This document shows positions 17,541 through 25,837 of a DNA stretch of 64,000 nt, piece after piece. A program made the translations under genes and the position numbers. Origin of the DNA: an uncultured Bryobacteraceae bacterium (GTDB lineage: Bacteria > Acidobacteriota > Terriglobia > Bryobacterales > Bryobacteraceae); NCBI GenBank assembly GCA_937920635.1, contig CAKZUE010000033.1, forward strand, positions 1 through 64,000, written 5' to 3'. The number at the start of each line of letters is the position of its first letter. Position 1 is the first letter of the stretch. The notes beneath the pieces were generated by a model. It was not told where the DNA came from, ran no database searches, and saw only the letters and a program-made list of their open reading frames with translations.

Positions 17541-18578
17541 ATGCTCGATTTGCGCACGCATCCGCACAGGCGGTACAACCCGCTCACGGGCGAGTGGCTG
17601 CTGGTGAGCCCGCACCGCACGCAGCGCCCGTGGCAGGGGCAGGTGGAGAGGCTCCCTGCCGAGACCCGGCCTGCCTATGATCCGAAGTGTTATCTGTGCC
17701 CGGGCAACGAGCGCGCTGGCGGGCGGCGCAACCCTCGGTACGAAAAAACGTTTGTTTTTACGAATGATTTTTCCGCGCTGCTTGCCGATTCGCCGGACGG
17801 CGAGGCGCCGGCGCATGAATTGCTGCGCGCCGAAGGCGTGCGCGGCATCTGCCGCGTCATCTGCTTCTCGCCGCGCCATGATCTGACGATGGCGGAGATG
17901 GAGGTTGCGGACCTCGAGGCAGTTGTGGACACATGGGCGCAGGAGTACGAAACCCTGATGCGCGAGCCCTTCCTGCGCTACGTGCAGATCTTCGAGAACC
18001 GCGGCGAGATGATGGGCTGCTCGAACCCTCATCCGCACTGCCAGATCTGGGCGAGCAGCATCGTGCCGGATGAAGTGGCGCGCGAAGAAGCGGCTCAGAC
18101 GCAATACTGGCGGGAGCGCGGGCGCACGCTGCTCGGCGACTATCTGAAACTCGAACTCGAACTGGGCGAGCGGATCGTGTGCGCGAATGATCATTTCGTG
18201 GCGCTGGTGCCGTGGTGGGCGGTGTGGCCGTTCGAGACCATGATCCTGAGCCGCCGCGCCGTCACGGGTCTCGACGAACTGAGCGGAGAGGAACGCGCGG
18301 GACTGGCCGATATCCTGAAGCGGATTACCACGCGCTACGACAACCTCTTCGAGATCTCCTTCCCGTACTCGTTCGGGTTCCATCAGCGCACGGCAGGCGG
18401 GCGCAATCCCGCGTGGCATTTCCACGCGCACTTTTATCCGCCGCTGCTGCGCTCGGCGACGGTGAGGAAGTTTCTGGTGGGGTACGAGATGCTGGCAATG
18501 CCGCAACGGGACATCACGGCGGAAGCGGCGGCGGCGCGGCTGCGAGAGCAGAGCGAGGTTCACTACCGGAAGCGCTGA
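17541..18578 (+). CDS. galT: Galactose-1-phosphate uridylyltransferase
   Basis: This 345-residue protein is the Leloir enzyme that exchanges UMP between UDP-glucose and galactose-1-phosphate. It shows the N-terminal [18 protein letters not shown] signature, a metal CxxC (Cys50, Cys53 in KCYLCPGN) and the nucleophile region [10 protein letters not shown] with His164 and His166, the latter carrying the covalent UMP in characterised enzymes. The C-terminal second HIT-like half includes ETMILSRR and [13 protein letters not shown]. The ATG at 17541 has AGGAG 5 bases upstream, which decides it over longer frames. It precedes a sugar-acid dehydratase and GntP permease on the same strand, so galactose-derived sugars are a likely theme. 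Confidence 0.95.
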   Translation: MLDLRTHPHRRYNPLTGEWLLVSPHRTQRPWQGQVERLPAETRPAYDPKCYLCPGNERAGGRRNPRYEKTFVFTNDFSALLADSPDGEAPAHELLRAEGVRGICRVICFSPRHDLTMAEMEVADLEAVVDTWAQEYETLMREPFLRYVQIFENRGEMMGCSNPHPHCQIWASSIVPDEVAREEAAQTQYWRERGRTLLGDYLKLELELGERIVCANDHFVALVPWWAVWPFETMILSRRAVTGLDELSGEERAGLADILKRITTRYDNLFEISFPYSFGFHQRTAGGRNPAWHFHAHFYPPLLRSATVRKFLVGYEMLAMPQRDITAEAAAARLREQSEVHYRKR

Positions 18579-18615
18579 GCGCCGCCCGCCCCCGGAAATC
18601 TGGCTGCGCGCGGGC

Positions 18616-18621
18616 TAGGCT
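18616..18621 (+). promoter_or_regulatory. -10-like TAGGCT at leaderless start
   Basis: TAGGCT ends 6 bases before the ATG of the dehydratase gene at 18628. The same hexamer occurs at the same kind of position before the gene at 20178. Confidence 0.4.
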
Positions 18622-18627
18622 GGGAGC

Positions 18628-20145
18628 ATGCAAGGGGCGCAACTGATCCGCGTCAGCGAACGCGACAACGTGGCAGTGGTGGCGGCGGAACCGGGGCTTG
18701 CCAAGGGTGCGCTCACTGAGTTCGGCGTTGAAGCGCGCGAGCCCGTGCCCGCGGGCCACAAAGTGGCGCTCGAGCCGATTCCGCGCGGCGGTGCGGTGAT
18801 CCGCTATGGTGCGGTGATCGGCAGAGCGCTGCAAGACATCGAAGCAGGCGGGTGGGTGCGCGAGGAGTTGCTGGAGTCGCCCGAGCCGCCTCCTCTCGAC
18901 TCGCTTCAGGCGCCCGCCGCCGCTCCGCCGCGCGGCGAGCCGCTGGAGGGCTTCTGGTTCGAGGGCTACCGCAACGCGGACGGGAAGGCGGGCACGCGGA
19001 ACGTGCTCGGGATCACCACCACGGTGCAATGCGTGGCGGGCGTTGTAGAGCACGCGGCGGAACGGATCCGGCGCGAACTGCTGCCCCGTTATGCGAACGT
19101 CGACGGCGTTGCCGCGCTCACGCACTCCTATGGCTGCGGCGTGGCCATCGACGCGCCCGGCGCGGAGATCCCCATCCGCACGGTAAGGAACCTGGCGCTG
19201 AATCCGAACCTGGGCGGCGAGGTGATGGTGGTGAGCCTGGGATGCGAGAAGTTGCAGCCGGCGCGGCTTGGCTTGCCAGGAGAAGAGCCGTTCCTGGTGC
19301 GGCTTCAGGATGACGGACTGGGTTCGTTCGAGTCGATGGTGGCGCGGGTGCTCGAGCTCGCCGAGAGGCGGCTGGAGCGGCTGAATGCGCGGCGGCGGGT
19401 CAGGTGTCCGGCGTCCGATCTGATCGTGGGCTTGCAATGCGGGGGCAGCGATGCGTTCAGCGGCTTGACCGCGAATCCGGCTGTGGGCGTGGCGGCGGAC
19501 CTGCTGGCGCGCGCGGGCGCGACAGTGATCTTCAGCGAGATCACCGAAGTGAGGGATGCGGCTCATCTGCTGGCGGCGCGGGCGCCATCACCGGAGGTGG
19601 TGGAGGATCTGAAGCGGGAGTTCGCCTGGTACGACGCGTATCTGGCGCGCGGCGGCGCCGACCGCAGCGCGAATCCCACGCCGGGCAACAAGCGCGGCGG
19701 GCTGGCCAACGTGGTGGAGAAGGCGCTGGGGTCGGTGGCGAAGTCCGGTTCGATGCCGTTGGACGGCGTTCTGCCGCCGGGCGAACAGGCTCGAGGGAAA
19801 GGCCTGTGGTTTCTCGCCGGACCGGCAAGCGACTTCATCTGCGGGACGCTGGAGCTGGCTGCCGGCATGAACGTGCATGTGTTCACCACGGGCGAGGGGA
19901 CGCCCTACGGGCTGTCGATGTGCCCGGTGATCAAAGTGAGCACGCGCACGGCGCTGGCGCGCCGGTGGCCGGATCTGATCGACTTCGACGCGGGAAGGAT
20001 CGCCGGCGGGTCAATCACGCTGGAACAGGCTGGGTGGGAAATGTTCCGGCTGATTCTGGACGTGGCTTCCGGGCGGAAAACGTGGAGCGAACGGCATGGG
20101 CTCGCCAACGATCTGGCGCTGTTCAACCCCGCGCCGGTGACCTGA
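18628..20145 (+). CDS. Altronate/galactarate dehydratase family protein (UxaA/GarD)
   Basis: This 505-residue protein has an N-terminal SAF domain (about 1-90) fused to the UxaA/GarD catalytic region, starting at [18 protein letters not shown] and containing [33 protein letters not shown] and [22 protein letters not shown], all family hallmarks with conserved metal-site Cys and His. These iron-dependent cytoplasmic enzymes remove water from altronate or galactarate to give 2-keto-3-deoxy sugar acids. In many bacteria the SAF and catalytic parts are separate genes; the fused form is also common. The GntP permease two genes downstream is a plausible uptake partner. The substrate cannot be fixed from sequence. 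Confidence 0.9.
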   Translation: MQGAQLIRVSERDNVAVVAAEPGLAKGALTEFGVEAREPVPAGHKVALEPIPRGGAVIRYGAVIGRALQDIEAGGWVREELLESPEPPPLDSLQAPAAAPPRGEPLEGFWFEGYRNADGKAGTRNVLGITTTVQCVAGVVEHAAERIRRELLPRYANVDGVAALTHSYGCGVAIDAPGAEIPIRTVRNLALNPNLGGEVMVVSLGCEKLQPARLGLPGEEPFLVRLQDDGLGSFESMVARVLELAERRLERLNARRRVRCPASDLIVGLQCGGSDAFSGLTANPAVGVAADLLARAGATVIFSEITEVRDAAHLLAARAPSPEVVEDLKREFAWYDAYLARGGADRSANPTPGNKRGGLANVVEKALGSVAKSGSMPLDGVLPPGEQARGKGLWFLAGPASDFICGTLELAAGMNVHVFTTGEGTPYGLSMCPVIKVSTRTALARRWPDLIDFDAGRIAGGSITLEQAGWEMFRLILDVASGRKTWSERHGLANDLALFNPAPVT

Positions 20146-20164
20146 GAGATCGCCGCGGATGCGT

Positions 20165-20170
20165 TAGGCT
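20165..20170 (+). promoter_or_regulatory. -10-like TAGGCT at leaderless start
   Basis: TAGGCT ends 7 bases before the ATG at 20178, a near repeat of the arrangement before the preceding gene (TAGGCTGGG in both). Confidence 0.4.
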
Positions 20171-20177
20171 GGGCTGG

Positions 20178-20654
20178 ATGCCCCCACTCGAGAGGAGACT
20201 GCTGGGACCGGCGAGGCTGACTGCGGCCTGGTTCGTGTTGTGGGCGGGGTTCTGGACGTCGTTCTTCGTAATGATCGGCCTTGCCGATCCGGGCAGCATC
20301 GACCCGGGCGAGCCGGAGGCGATTGCGCGGATCTTCCTCTGGCTGGGGCTGGCCTCGGGCGCGATCTTCGGAGGCGTGGCGAGTATGACGGAGAGGCGGC
20401 GCATCCATGTTCTCCGGTGTGTGCTGTGGGGCGCACTCGCGGCAGTGGCGCCGCCGGCGATGATCGGCAAATGGAATCAGATCCTGGTGCTGGCGCCGGT
20501 GGGGGCGGCGATTGGCGCGGCGCTGGCTTTTGTGGGTCGCAAAGCATCCGGAGTTGCAGGGGAAGGCGGTGGGGGGTGGCTCGCGGCGGCGCGGTTCGTC
20601 AGCAACGGTTTCACGGCTGGCGCGCAGGGGGCGGATTGGGAACAGAGCGGCTGA
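20178..20654 (+). CDS. Small integral membrane protein, unknown function
   Basis: I do not recognise the family. The protein is 158 residues with three to four hydrophobic spans: LTAAWFVLWAGFWTSFFVMI, an IFLWLGLASGAIFGGVAS span, a VLWGALAAVAPPAMIG span and an ILVLAPVGAAIGAALAFVG span. It ends in a short polar tail. It sits between the sugar-acid dehydratase and the GntP permease, all on the plus strand. A helper or regulatory membrane role in that locus is possible, but nothing in the sequence shows it. The frame stays open far upstream inside the dehydratase gene, so the start was chosen on the TAGGCT-N7-ATG pattern and on where hydrophobic sequence begins. Confidence 0.7.
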   Translation: MPPLERRLLGPARLTAAWFVLWAGFWTSFFVMIGLADPGSIDPGEPEAIARIFLWLGLASGAIFGGVASMTERRRIHVLRCVLWGALAAVAPPAMIGKWNQILVLAPVGAAIGAALAFVGRKASGVAGEGGGGWLAAARFVSNGFTAGAQGADWEQSG

Positions 20655-20671
20655 GATAGAATGGCGGGGCC

Positions 20672-22009
20672 ATGGTCGAGGGCCCTGCGCTGCTGGTGCT
20701 CACGCTCGGCGCGGTGGTCCTGCTGCTGTTGCTGATTCTCGTTCTCAAGCTGCACGCGTTCTTCTCGCTCCTGCTCGTCAGCATGGCCCTCGGCCTTGGC
20801 TCGGGGATGGCGCCCGTGCGGGTGCTGAAGTCGATGCAGGCGGGCTTCGGCGACGCGCTGGGGTTCATCGCGGTGGTGGTCGCGCTGGGGGCGGTGATCG
20901 GGAGGCTGCTGGAGCACTCCGGCGGCGGGCGCGCGCTGGCGGACTGGCTGCTGGAGAAAACAGGGCCGAAGCATGCGGTGTGGGCGGTGTTCTGCGCGGC
21001 GTTCCTGATTGGGCTTCCGATCTTTTTCGAGGTGGGTTTCATCATTCTCGTGCCGCTGGTCTACAGCCTGACGAGGGAGTCCGGCAGGAGCCTGCTGTAC
21101 TTCGGACTGCCGGTGGCGGCGGCGCTGACGGTGACGCACGCCATGGTGCCGCCGCATCCCGCGCCCGCGGCGGCGGCGCAGTTGCTGGGCGCGGACATGG
21201 GGAAGGCGATTCTGTATGGCGCGGCGCTTTCCATCCCGATGGCGCTCACGGGCGGCATGGGTTATGGGCTGTGGATCGCCCGCCGCATGCATGTGCCCGT
21301 GCCCGAGTCGGCGCCGCTGGCTGCTGCTCCGCCCAAGGAATCGAACAACGCTCCGCAACCGCTGCTGGTGGCGCTGGTGCTGCTGCTGCCCGTGATTCTG
21401 ATTTTCGCGGCGAGCTTCGCGGAGATGCGGAAAGCGGCAGGCCTGGCCGCGTATCAGTTTCTCGGGCATCCATTCACGGCGTTGATGATCGCAGCACTGG
21501 CGGCGATGGCGTTGTTCGGACTGCGCCGTGGCCTGAGCCGCGAGGGAGTGTTGAGGCTGGCCGAAGAGGCGTTGAAACCGCTGGGGAGCCTGCTGGCGAT
21601 CATCGGTGGCGGGGGCGCGTTCAAGCAGATCATTGTCGACAGCGGCGCCGGCGCGTACGGGGGAAGGCTGCTGGCGGAGAGCGCGGTGTCGCCGCTGGTG
21701 GTGGCGTATCTGGTGGCATTGGGGCTAAGAGTGGCGCAGGGCTCGGCGACGGTGGCGATCATTACGGCGGGCGGCATCGTGGCGCCGCTGTTCAAGGGGC
21801 TGCCGGGGTATTCGCCCGAGATTCTGCTGCTGGCGTTGTGCGCCGGCGGCACGGCGCTGTCGCACGTCAACGACGCGGGCTTCTGGCTGGTCAATCAGTG
21901 CTTCGGGCTGAGCGTGCCGGACACGCTGCGCACCTGGACGGTGATGAAAGTGATCACGTCCGTGGCGGGCATCCTGTTCGTGCTTCTCGCCCACCGCGTG
22001 CTCGGATAG
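20672..22009 (+). CDS. GntP-family gluconate/sugar-acid:H+ symporter
   Basis: A 445-residue permease with about 12-14 membrane spans. GntP hallmarks are the N-terminal VLKLHAFFSLLLVSMALGLG, FGDALGFIAVVVALGAVIGRLLEHSGG, the FLIGLPIFFEVGFIILVPL loop, THAMVPPHPAPAAAAQLLGAD and, near the end, LSHVNDAGFWLVNQ. It imports gluconate-like sugar acids with protons. With the UxaA/GarD-type dehydratase upstream it could supply altronate, galactarate or gluconate; the specific acid is not readable. TAGAAT lies 9 bases before the ATG. It is followed after 22 bases by the M2 peptidase gene, whose own -10-like TAGACT overlaps this gene's stop codon. Confidence 0.93.
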   Translation: MVEGPALLVLTLGAVVLLLLLILVLKLHAFFSLLLVSMALGLGSGMAPVRVLKSMQAGFGDALGFIAVVVALGAVIGRLLEHSGGGRALADWLLEKTGPKHAVWAVFCAAFLIGLPIFFEVGFIILVPLVYSLTRESGRSLLYFGLPVAAALTVTHAMVPPHPAPAAAAQLLGADMGKAILYGAALSIPMALTGGMGYGLWIARRMHVPVPESAPLAAAPPKESNNAPQPLLVALVLLLPVILIFAASFAEMRKAAGLAAYQFLGHPFTALMIAALAAMALFGLRRGLSREGVLRLAEEALKPLGSLLAIIGGGGAFKQIIVDSGAGAYGGRLLAESAVSPLVVAYLVALGLRVAQGSATVAIITAGGIVAPLFKGLPGYSPEILLLALCAGGTALSHVNDAGFWLVNQCFGLSVPDTLRTWTVMKVITSVAGILFVLLAHRVLG

Positions 22010-22031
22010 ACTGGGCGCGTTGGAGATTTCC

Positions 22032-23819
22032 ATGAAACGCATTCTTGTTGTGTTGTCGTTCCTTGCGGCATCCGGCTGCCGCACCGCGCCGACTGTGGAC
22101 CAGGCGCGCCAATTTCTGGAAAAGGCCGAAAGCGAGCTGTTGCAGCTTTCGAATGAAGCGTCGCAGGCGGCGTGGGTGCAATCCACCTACATCACGTTGG
22201 ACACGGAGGCGCTGGCGGCGAAAGCGAACGAGCGCCTGATCACAGCCAGCGTGCGCCTGGCGAAAGAAGCGGCCAAGTACGACAACGTGGCGCTGCCGGA
22301 CGACCTGAAACGGAAACTGAAGCTGCTGAAACTCGCGATCACGTTGCCCGCGCCGTCGGATCCAGCCGAAGCGGCGGAGATGACGAAGCTGGCGGCGGGG
22401 CTTGAGTCGGCGTACGGCAAGGGCAGGTACTGCCCAGGCGGGGACGAAAAGAAGTGCCTGAACATCGATGAGATCACGCGGATCATGGCTTCCAGCCGCG
22501 ATCCGAAACAGTTGCTGGACGTCTGGCAGGGGTGGCACTCGATCGCGCCGCCGATGAAGAAGGACTTTGCGCGGGTGGTGGAGATCACCAACAAGGGCGC
22601 GCGCGAGCTGGGCTTCGCCGACACGGGCGCGCTGTGGCGCAGCGGTTACGACATGCCGCCCGAGGAGTTCACGCGCGAACTCGACAGGATCTGGGAGCAG
22701 GTGAAGCCGCTGTACGAGCAGCTCCACGCCTACGTGCGGTGGAAGCTGCGCGAGAAGTACGGACCATCCGTAGTTCCGGAAAACGGCCCCATCCCGGCGC
22801 ACCTGCTCGGCAACATCTGGGCGCAGCAGTGGGACAATCTGTATCCGCTGCTGGCGCCCAAAGGCGCCGATCCCGGATACGACCTGACGGCGATTCTGAA
22901 GCGGCGGAACACCACGCCGGTGGACATGGTGAAGTACGGGGAACGCTTCTTTACGTCGCTGACCTTTGAGCCGCTGCCGCCGACCTTCTGGGAGCGGTCG
23001 ATGTTCACGCGCCCGCGCGACCGCGACGTGGTGTGCCATGCGTCCGCCTGGGACGTGGACAACATCGACGACCTGCGGATCAAGATGTGCATCGAGATCA
23101 ACGCCGACGACTTCAACGTCATCCACCACGAGCTGGGCCACAACTTCTATCAGCGCGCCTACAACCGGCAGCCGTTCCTGTTCCGCTCGGGCGCCAACGA
23201 CGGCTTCCACGAAGCCGTGGGCGACACGATCGCGCTTTCGATCACCCCCGAGTATCTGGTAAAGATCGGGCTGCTCGACCGCGCGCCGGACGCGAGCAAA
23301 GACCTCGGGCTGCTGATGGCGCGCGCGCTGGACAAGGTGGCGTTTCTGCCGTTCGGATTGCTGATCGACCAGTGGCGGTGGAAGGTGTTCTCGGGCGAGG
23401 TCAAGCCCGAACAATACAACCGCGCGTGGTGGGAACTGAGGAGGAAGTATCAGGGCGTGGCGCCGGTGAGCGAGCGGGGAGACGAATACTTCGACGCGGG
23501 CGCCAAGTACCACGTGCCGGCCAACGTACCCTACACGCGCTACTTCCTGGCGCACATTCTCCAGTTCCAGTTCCACAAGGCGCTGAGCGACGTGGCGGGC
23601 TGCACGGGACCGGTGCACCGCTGTTCGATTTATGACAACAGAGAAGCGGGACGCCGCCTGAAAGAGATGCTCGAAATGGGCGCGAGCCGTCCCTGGCAGG
23701 AGGCGCTCGAAAAGGTCACCGGCGCGCGGCAGATGGACGCCACCGCGATCCGGGCGTATTTCAAGCCGCTGGAAGACTGGCTGGCGGAGCAGAACAAGGG
23801 CAAGCCGGTAGGCTGGTAA
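22032..23819 (+). CDS. M2-family peptidyl-dipeptidase (ACE-like), lipoprotein
   Basis: This 595-residue protein has a lipoprotein signal (ILVVLSFLAASGC, lipobox AASGC), so it is probably anchored outside the cytoplasm. The mature part is a mostly helical M2 metallopeptidase, the angiotensin-converting-enzyme family that removes C-terminal dipeptides. The zinc site HELGH is at residues 366-370 and the third ligand Glu394 lies in GFHEAVGD, with the 23-residue spacing usual for M2. The C-terminal chloride and substrate-binding region (YHVPANVPYTRYFLAHILQF) is also present. I chose the ATG at 22032, preceded by GGAG; an upstream in-frame start adds four residues. Length matches single-domain bacterial ACE homologues. 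Confidence 0.93.
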   Translation: MKRILVVLSFLAASGCRTAPTVDQARQFLEKAESELLQLSNEASQAAWVQSTYITLDTEALAAKANERLITASVRLAKEAAKYDNVALPDDLKRKLKLLKLAITLPAPSDPAEAAEMTKLAAGLESAYGKGRYCPGGDEKKCLNIDEITRIMASSRDPKQLLDVWQGWHSIAPPMKKDFARVVEITNKGARELGFADTGALWRSGYDMPPEEFTRELDRIWEQVKPLYEQLHAYVRWKLREKYGPSVVPENGPIPAHLLGNIWAQQWDNLYPLLAPKGADPGYDLTAILKRRNTTPVDMVKYGERFFTSLTFEPLPPTFWERSMFTRPRDRDVVCHASAWDVDNIDDLRIKMCIEINADDFNVIHHELGHNFYQRAYNRQPFLFRSGANDGFHEAVGDTIALSITPEYLVKIGLLDRAPDASKDLGLLMARALDKVAFLPFGLLIDQWRWKVFSGEVKPEQYNRAWWELRRKYQGVAPVSERGDEYFDAGAKYHVPANVPYTRYFLAHILQFQFHKALSDVAGCTGPVHRCSIYDNREAGRRLKEMLEMGASRPWQEALEKVTGARQMDATAIRAYFKPLEDWLAEQNKGKPVGW

Positions 23820-23855
23820 CGGCGGCGCGCGCCGTGCGATACAATCGCACGCGTC

Positions 23856-24641
23856 ATGAGAAGACGAACCCTTCTGGCCGGCGGCGCCGGCCTTCCCGCG
23901 GCAGCCATGATGCAATCATCGACTCTATCCACGAATCCGGCGATCCTGGAAATGCGCTATTTCCGGCTTCGCAACACGATGGACAACCAGCGCGGCCGCT
24001 GGAGCGAGCATCTGGGCAAGGCCCTCTTGCCTGCCATGCGCAGGGCGGGCGCGGGCCCGGTGGGGCTGTTCGCGAGCACGATCGCGCCTGGCGCGCCGTT
24101 CCTGCTGATGGTGGCGCAGCATGCTTCGCTGGCCGCTTTCGAACAGTGCTGGCAGCGGCTCGGCGCGGATGGCGAGCTGAAATCCGCCACGGAGGCTTTG
24201 TACAAGCAGGTGCAGTTGCCGTATCAGCGGATGGACGTGCATCTGCTGCGGGGCTTCCAGAAGTTCCCGGCGATCGAGACGCCTCCGGGCGGCGAGGGGC
24301 GCGCGGCGCGCGTGTTCGAACTGCGCACTTATGAATCCAACACGCCCGAGTCGCTCAGAAAGAAGATCGGCATGTTCGAGGACGGCGAGATCGACCTGTT
24401 CCGCAAGTTCGGCCTCGTGCCCGTGTTTTTCGGCGAGATGATCGCGGGCGCGAACATGCCGAACCTGACTTACATGGTGGCGTTCGACAGCCTGGCGGCG
24501 CGCGAAGCCAACTGGCGCGCGTTTGCGACGAGCCCGGAGTGGAAAAAGATGGCCGCGACGCCGGGGCTCAGCGATGGCGAAGTGGTCTCCAACATCAGCA
24601 GCACGATCCTGTCGCCGGTGGCGGGTTCGATGATCCGGTGA
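23856..24641 (+). CDS. NIPSNAP-family protein with Tat-like signal
   Basis: This 261-residue protein begins MRRRTLLAGGAGLPAAAM, a twin-arginine-like export signal. It contains two ferredoxin-like NIPSNAP repeats: the first starts ILEMRYFRLRN (about 32) and the second VFELRTYESNTPESL (about 153), with the closing LTYMVAFDSLAAREANWRAF typical of the family. NIPSNAP function in bacteria is poorly known; alpha-beta-barrel dimers related to monooxygenases have been suggested. TACAAT lies 10 bases before the ATG. Its stop overlaps a possible GTG start of the following sialidase gene, so they are likely co-transcribed. Confidence 0.88.
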   Translation: MRRRTLLAGGAGLPAAAMMQSSTLSTNPAILEMRYFRLRNTMDNQRGRWSEHLGKALLPAMRRAGAGPVGLFASTIAPGAPFLLMVAQHASLAAFEQCWQRLGADGELKSATEALYKQVQLPYQRMDVHLLRGFQKFPAIETPPGGEGRAARVFELRTYESNTPESLRKKIGMFEDGEIDLFRKFGLVPVFFGEMIAGANMPNLTYMVAFDSLAAREANWRAFATSPEWKKMAATPGLSDGEVVSNISSTILSPVAGSMIR

Positions 24642-24646
24642 GCGCG

Positions 24647-25762
24647 ATGCGTTTCGCGCTGCTCGTGTTGTTTTCCGTGCCGGCGTTCTGCCAGCCGCCG
24701 CGCGGGTACTCGATTCCGCTGATCGATCTCGCGGCGGAGACGCAGCGGCAGATTGTGGTGGACCGCGAGCCGGGGCAGTATCTCGGCCATCCCACCACGG
24801 TTCTGTTGGAAGACGGGCGGACAGTGCTTGCCGTGTATCCGAAAGGGCACGGGCGCGGGGCGATCGTGCTGAAGCGCAGCCGCGACGGCGGGCGGACGTG
24901 GTCGGAGAGGCTGCCCGTGCCCGACAACTGGGCCACGTCGCAGGAGACACCGACGATTCACCGCGTGATCGATGCGAAGGGCAAGAAGCGGCTGATCCTG
25001 TTTTCCGGGCTGTATCCGATCCGCATGGCAGTATCGGAAGACGACGGCGTGACCTGGACGCCGCTCGAGCCCATTGGCGATTTCGGCGGCGTGGTGGCGA
25101 TGGCGAGCGTCGAGCGGCTGCGCGACGGGCGCTATATGGCGCTGTTCCACGACGACGGGCGGTTCCTGCGCAAGGACGGCAAGCGGGACCGCTTCATTGT
25201 CTACAAGACACTTTCCAGTGACGGCGGATTGACGTGGAGCCAGCCGGTGGCGATCCTTTCGCACCCGGAGGCGCACCTGTGCGAGCCCGGGCTGGTGCGC
25301 TCGCCCGACGGGAAGCGCATCGCCATCCTGCTGCGCGAGAACAGCCGGAAGTTCAACTCGTTCGTGTCGTTTTCCGATGACGAAGGCGAGACGTGGAGCG
25401 AGCCGCGCGAGTTGCCCGGCGCGCTCACGGGCGACCGCCACACGGCGGTGTACGCGCGCGACGGACGGCTGTTCATTTCCTTCCGCGATACGACTCTGGA
25501 GAGCCCCACGCGCGGCGACTGGGTGGCATGGGTCGGCAGGTTCGAGGATATCGAGCAAGGCAGGGAAGGGCAGTACCGGGTGCGGCTGATGAAAAACCAC
25601 AAGGATTTCGACTGCGCCTATCCGGGTGTCCTGCGGCTGCCCGACGGTACGATCCTGACGACGACCTACGGCCACTGGACGCCCGGCGAGCCCCCCTACA
25701 TCGTGAGCATCCGGCTGAAGCTTTCCGAACTCGACCGCAAAGCGCGCGCGCTGAAGCGCTGA
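24647..25762 (+). CDS. Secreted sialidase-like BNR-repeat protein
   Basis: This 371-residue protein has a Sec signal (MRFALLVLFSVPAFCQ). It is a six-bladed propeller with four Asp boxes, SRDGGRTW, SEDDGVTW, SSDGGLTW and SDDEGETW, spaced as in sialidases. Asp boxes show the fold, not the activity; Arg triads such as LLREN and ISFRDTT are compatible with a glycosidase, but many acidobacterial homologues are unassigned. It is preceded by the NIPSNAP gene and followed by a GH97 enzyme, suggesting extracellular glycan breakdown. The ATG at 24647 is preferred; a GTG at 24638 overlaps the upstream stop (GTGA) and would add three residues. Confidence 0.85.
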   Translation: MRFALLVLFSVPAFCQPPRGYSIPLIDLAAETQRQIVVDREPGQYLGHPTTVLLEDGRTVLAVYPKGHGRGAIVLKRSRDGGRTWSERLPVPDNWATSQETPTIHRVIDAKGKKRLILFSGLYPIRMAVSEDDGVTWTPLEPIGDFGGVVAMASVERLRDGRYMALFHDDGRFLRKDGKRDRFIVYKTLSSDGGLTWSQPVAILSHPEAHLCEPGLVRSPDGKRIAILLRENSRKFNSFVSFSDDEGETWSEPRELPGALTGDRHTAVYARDGRLFISFRDTTLESPTRGDWVAWVGRFEDIEQGREGQYRVRLMKNHKDFDCAYPGVLRLPDGTILTTTYGHWTPGEPPYIVSIRLKLSELDRKARALKR

Positions 25763-25837
25763 ATCGGCGGCCCTGCGGCGGCGATAGAATCGCTTCATGC
25801 GCTGCACCACGGCGCCGCGCGGAGAAAGAGGTTGAAG

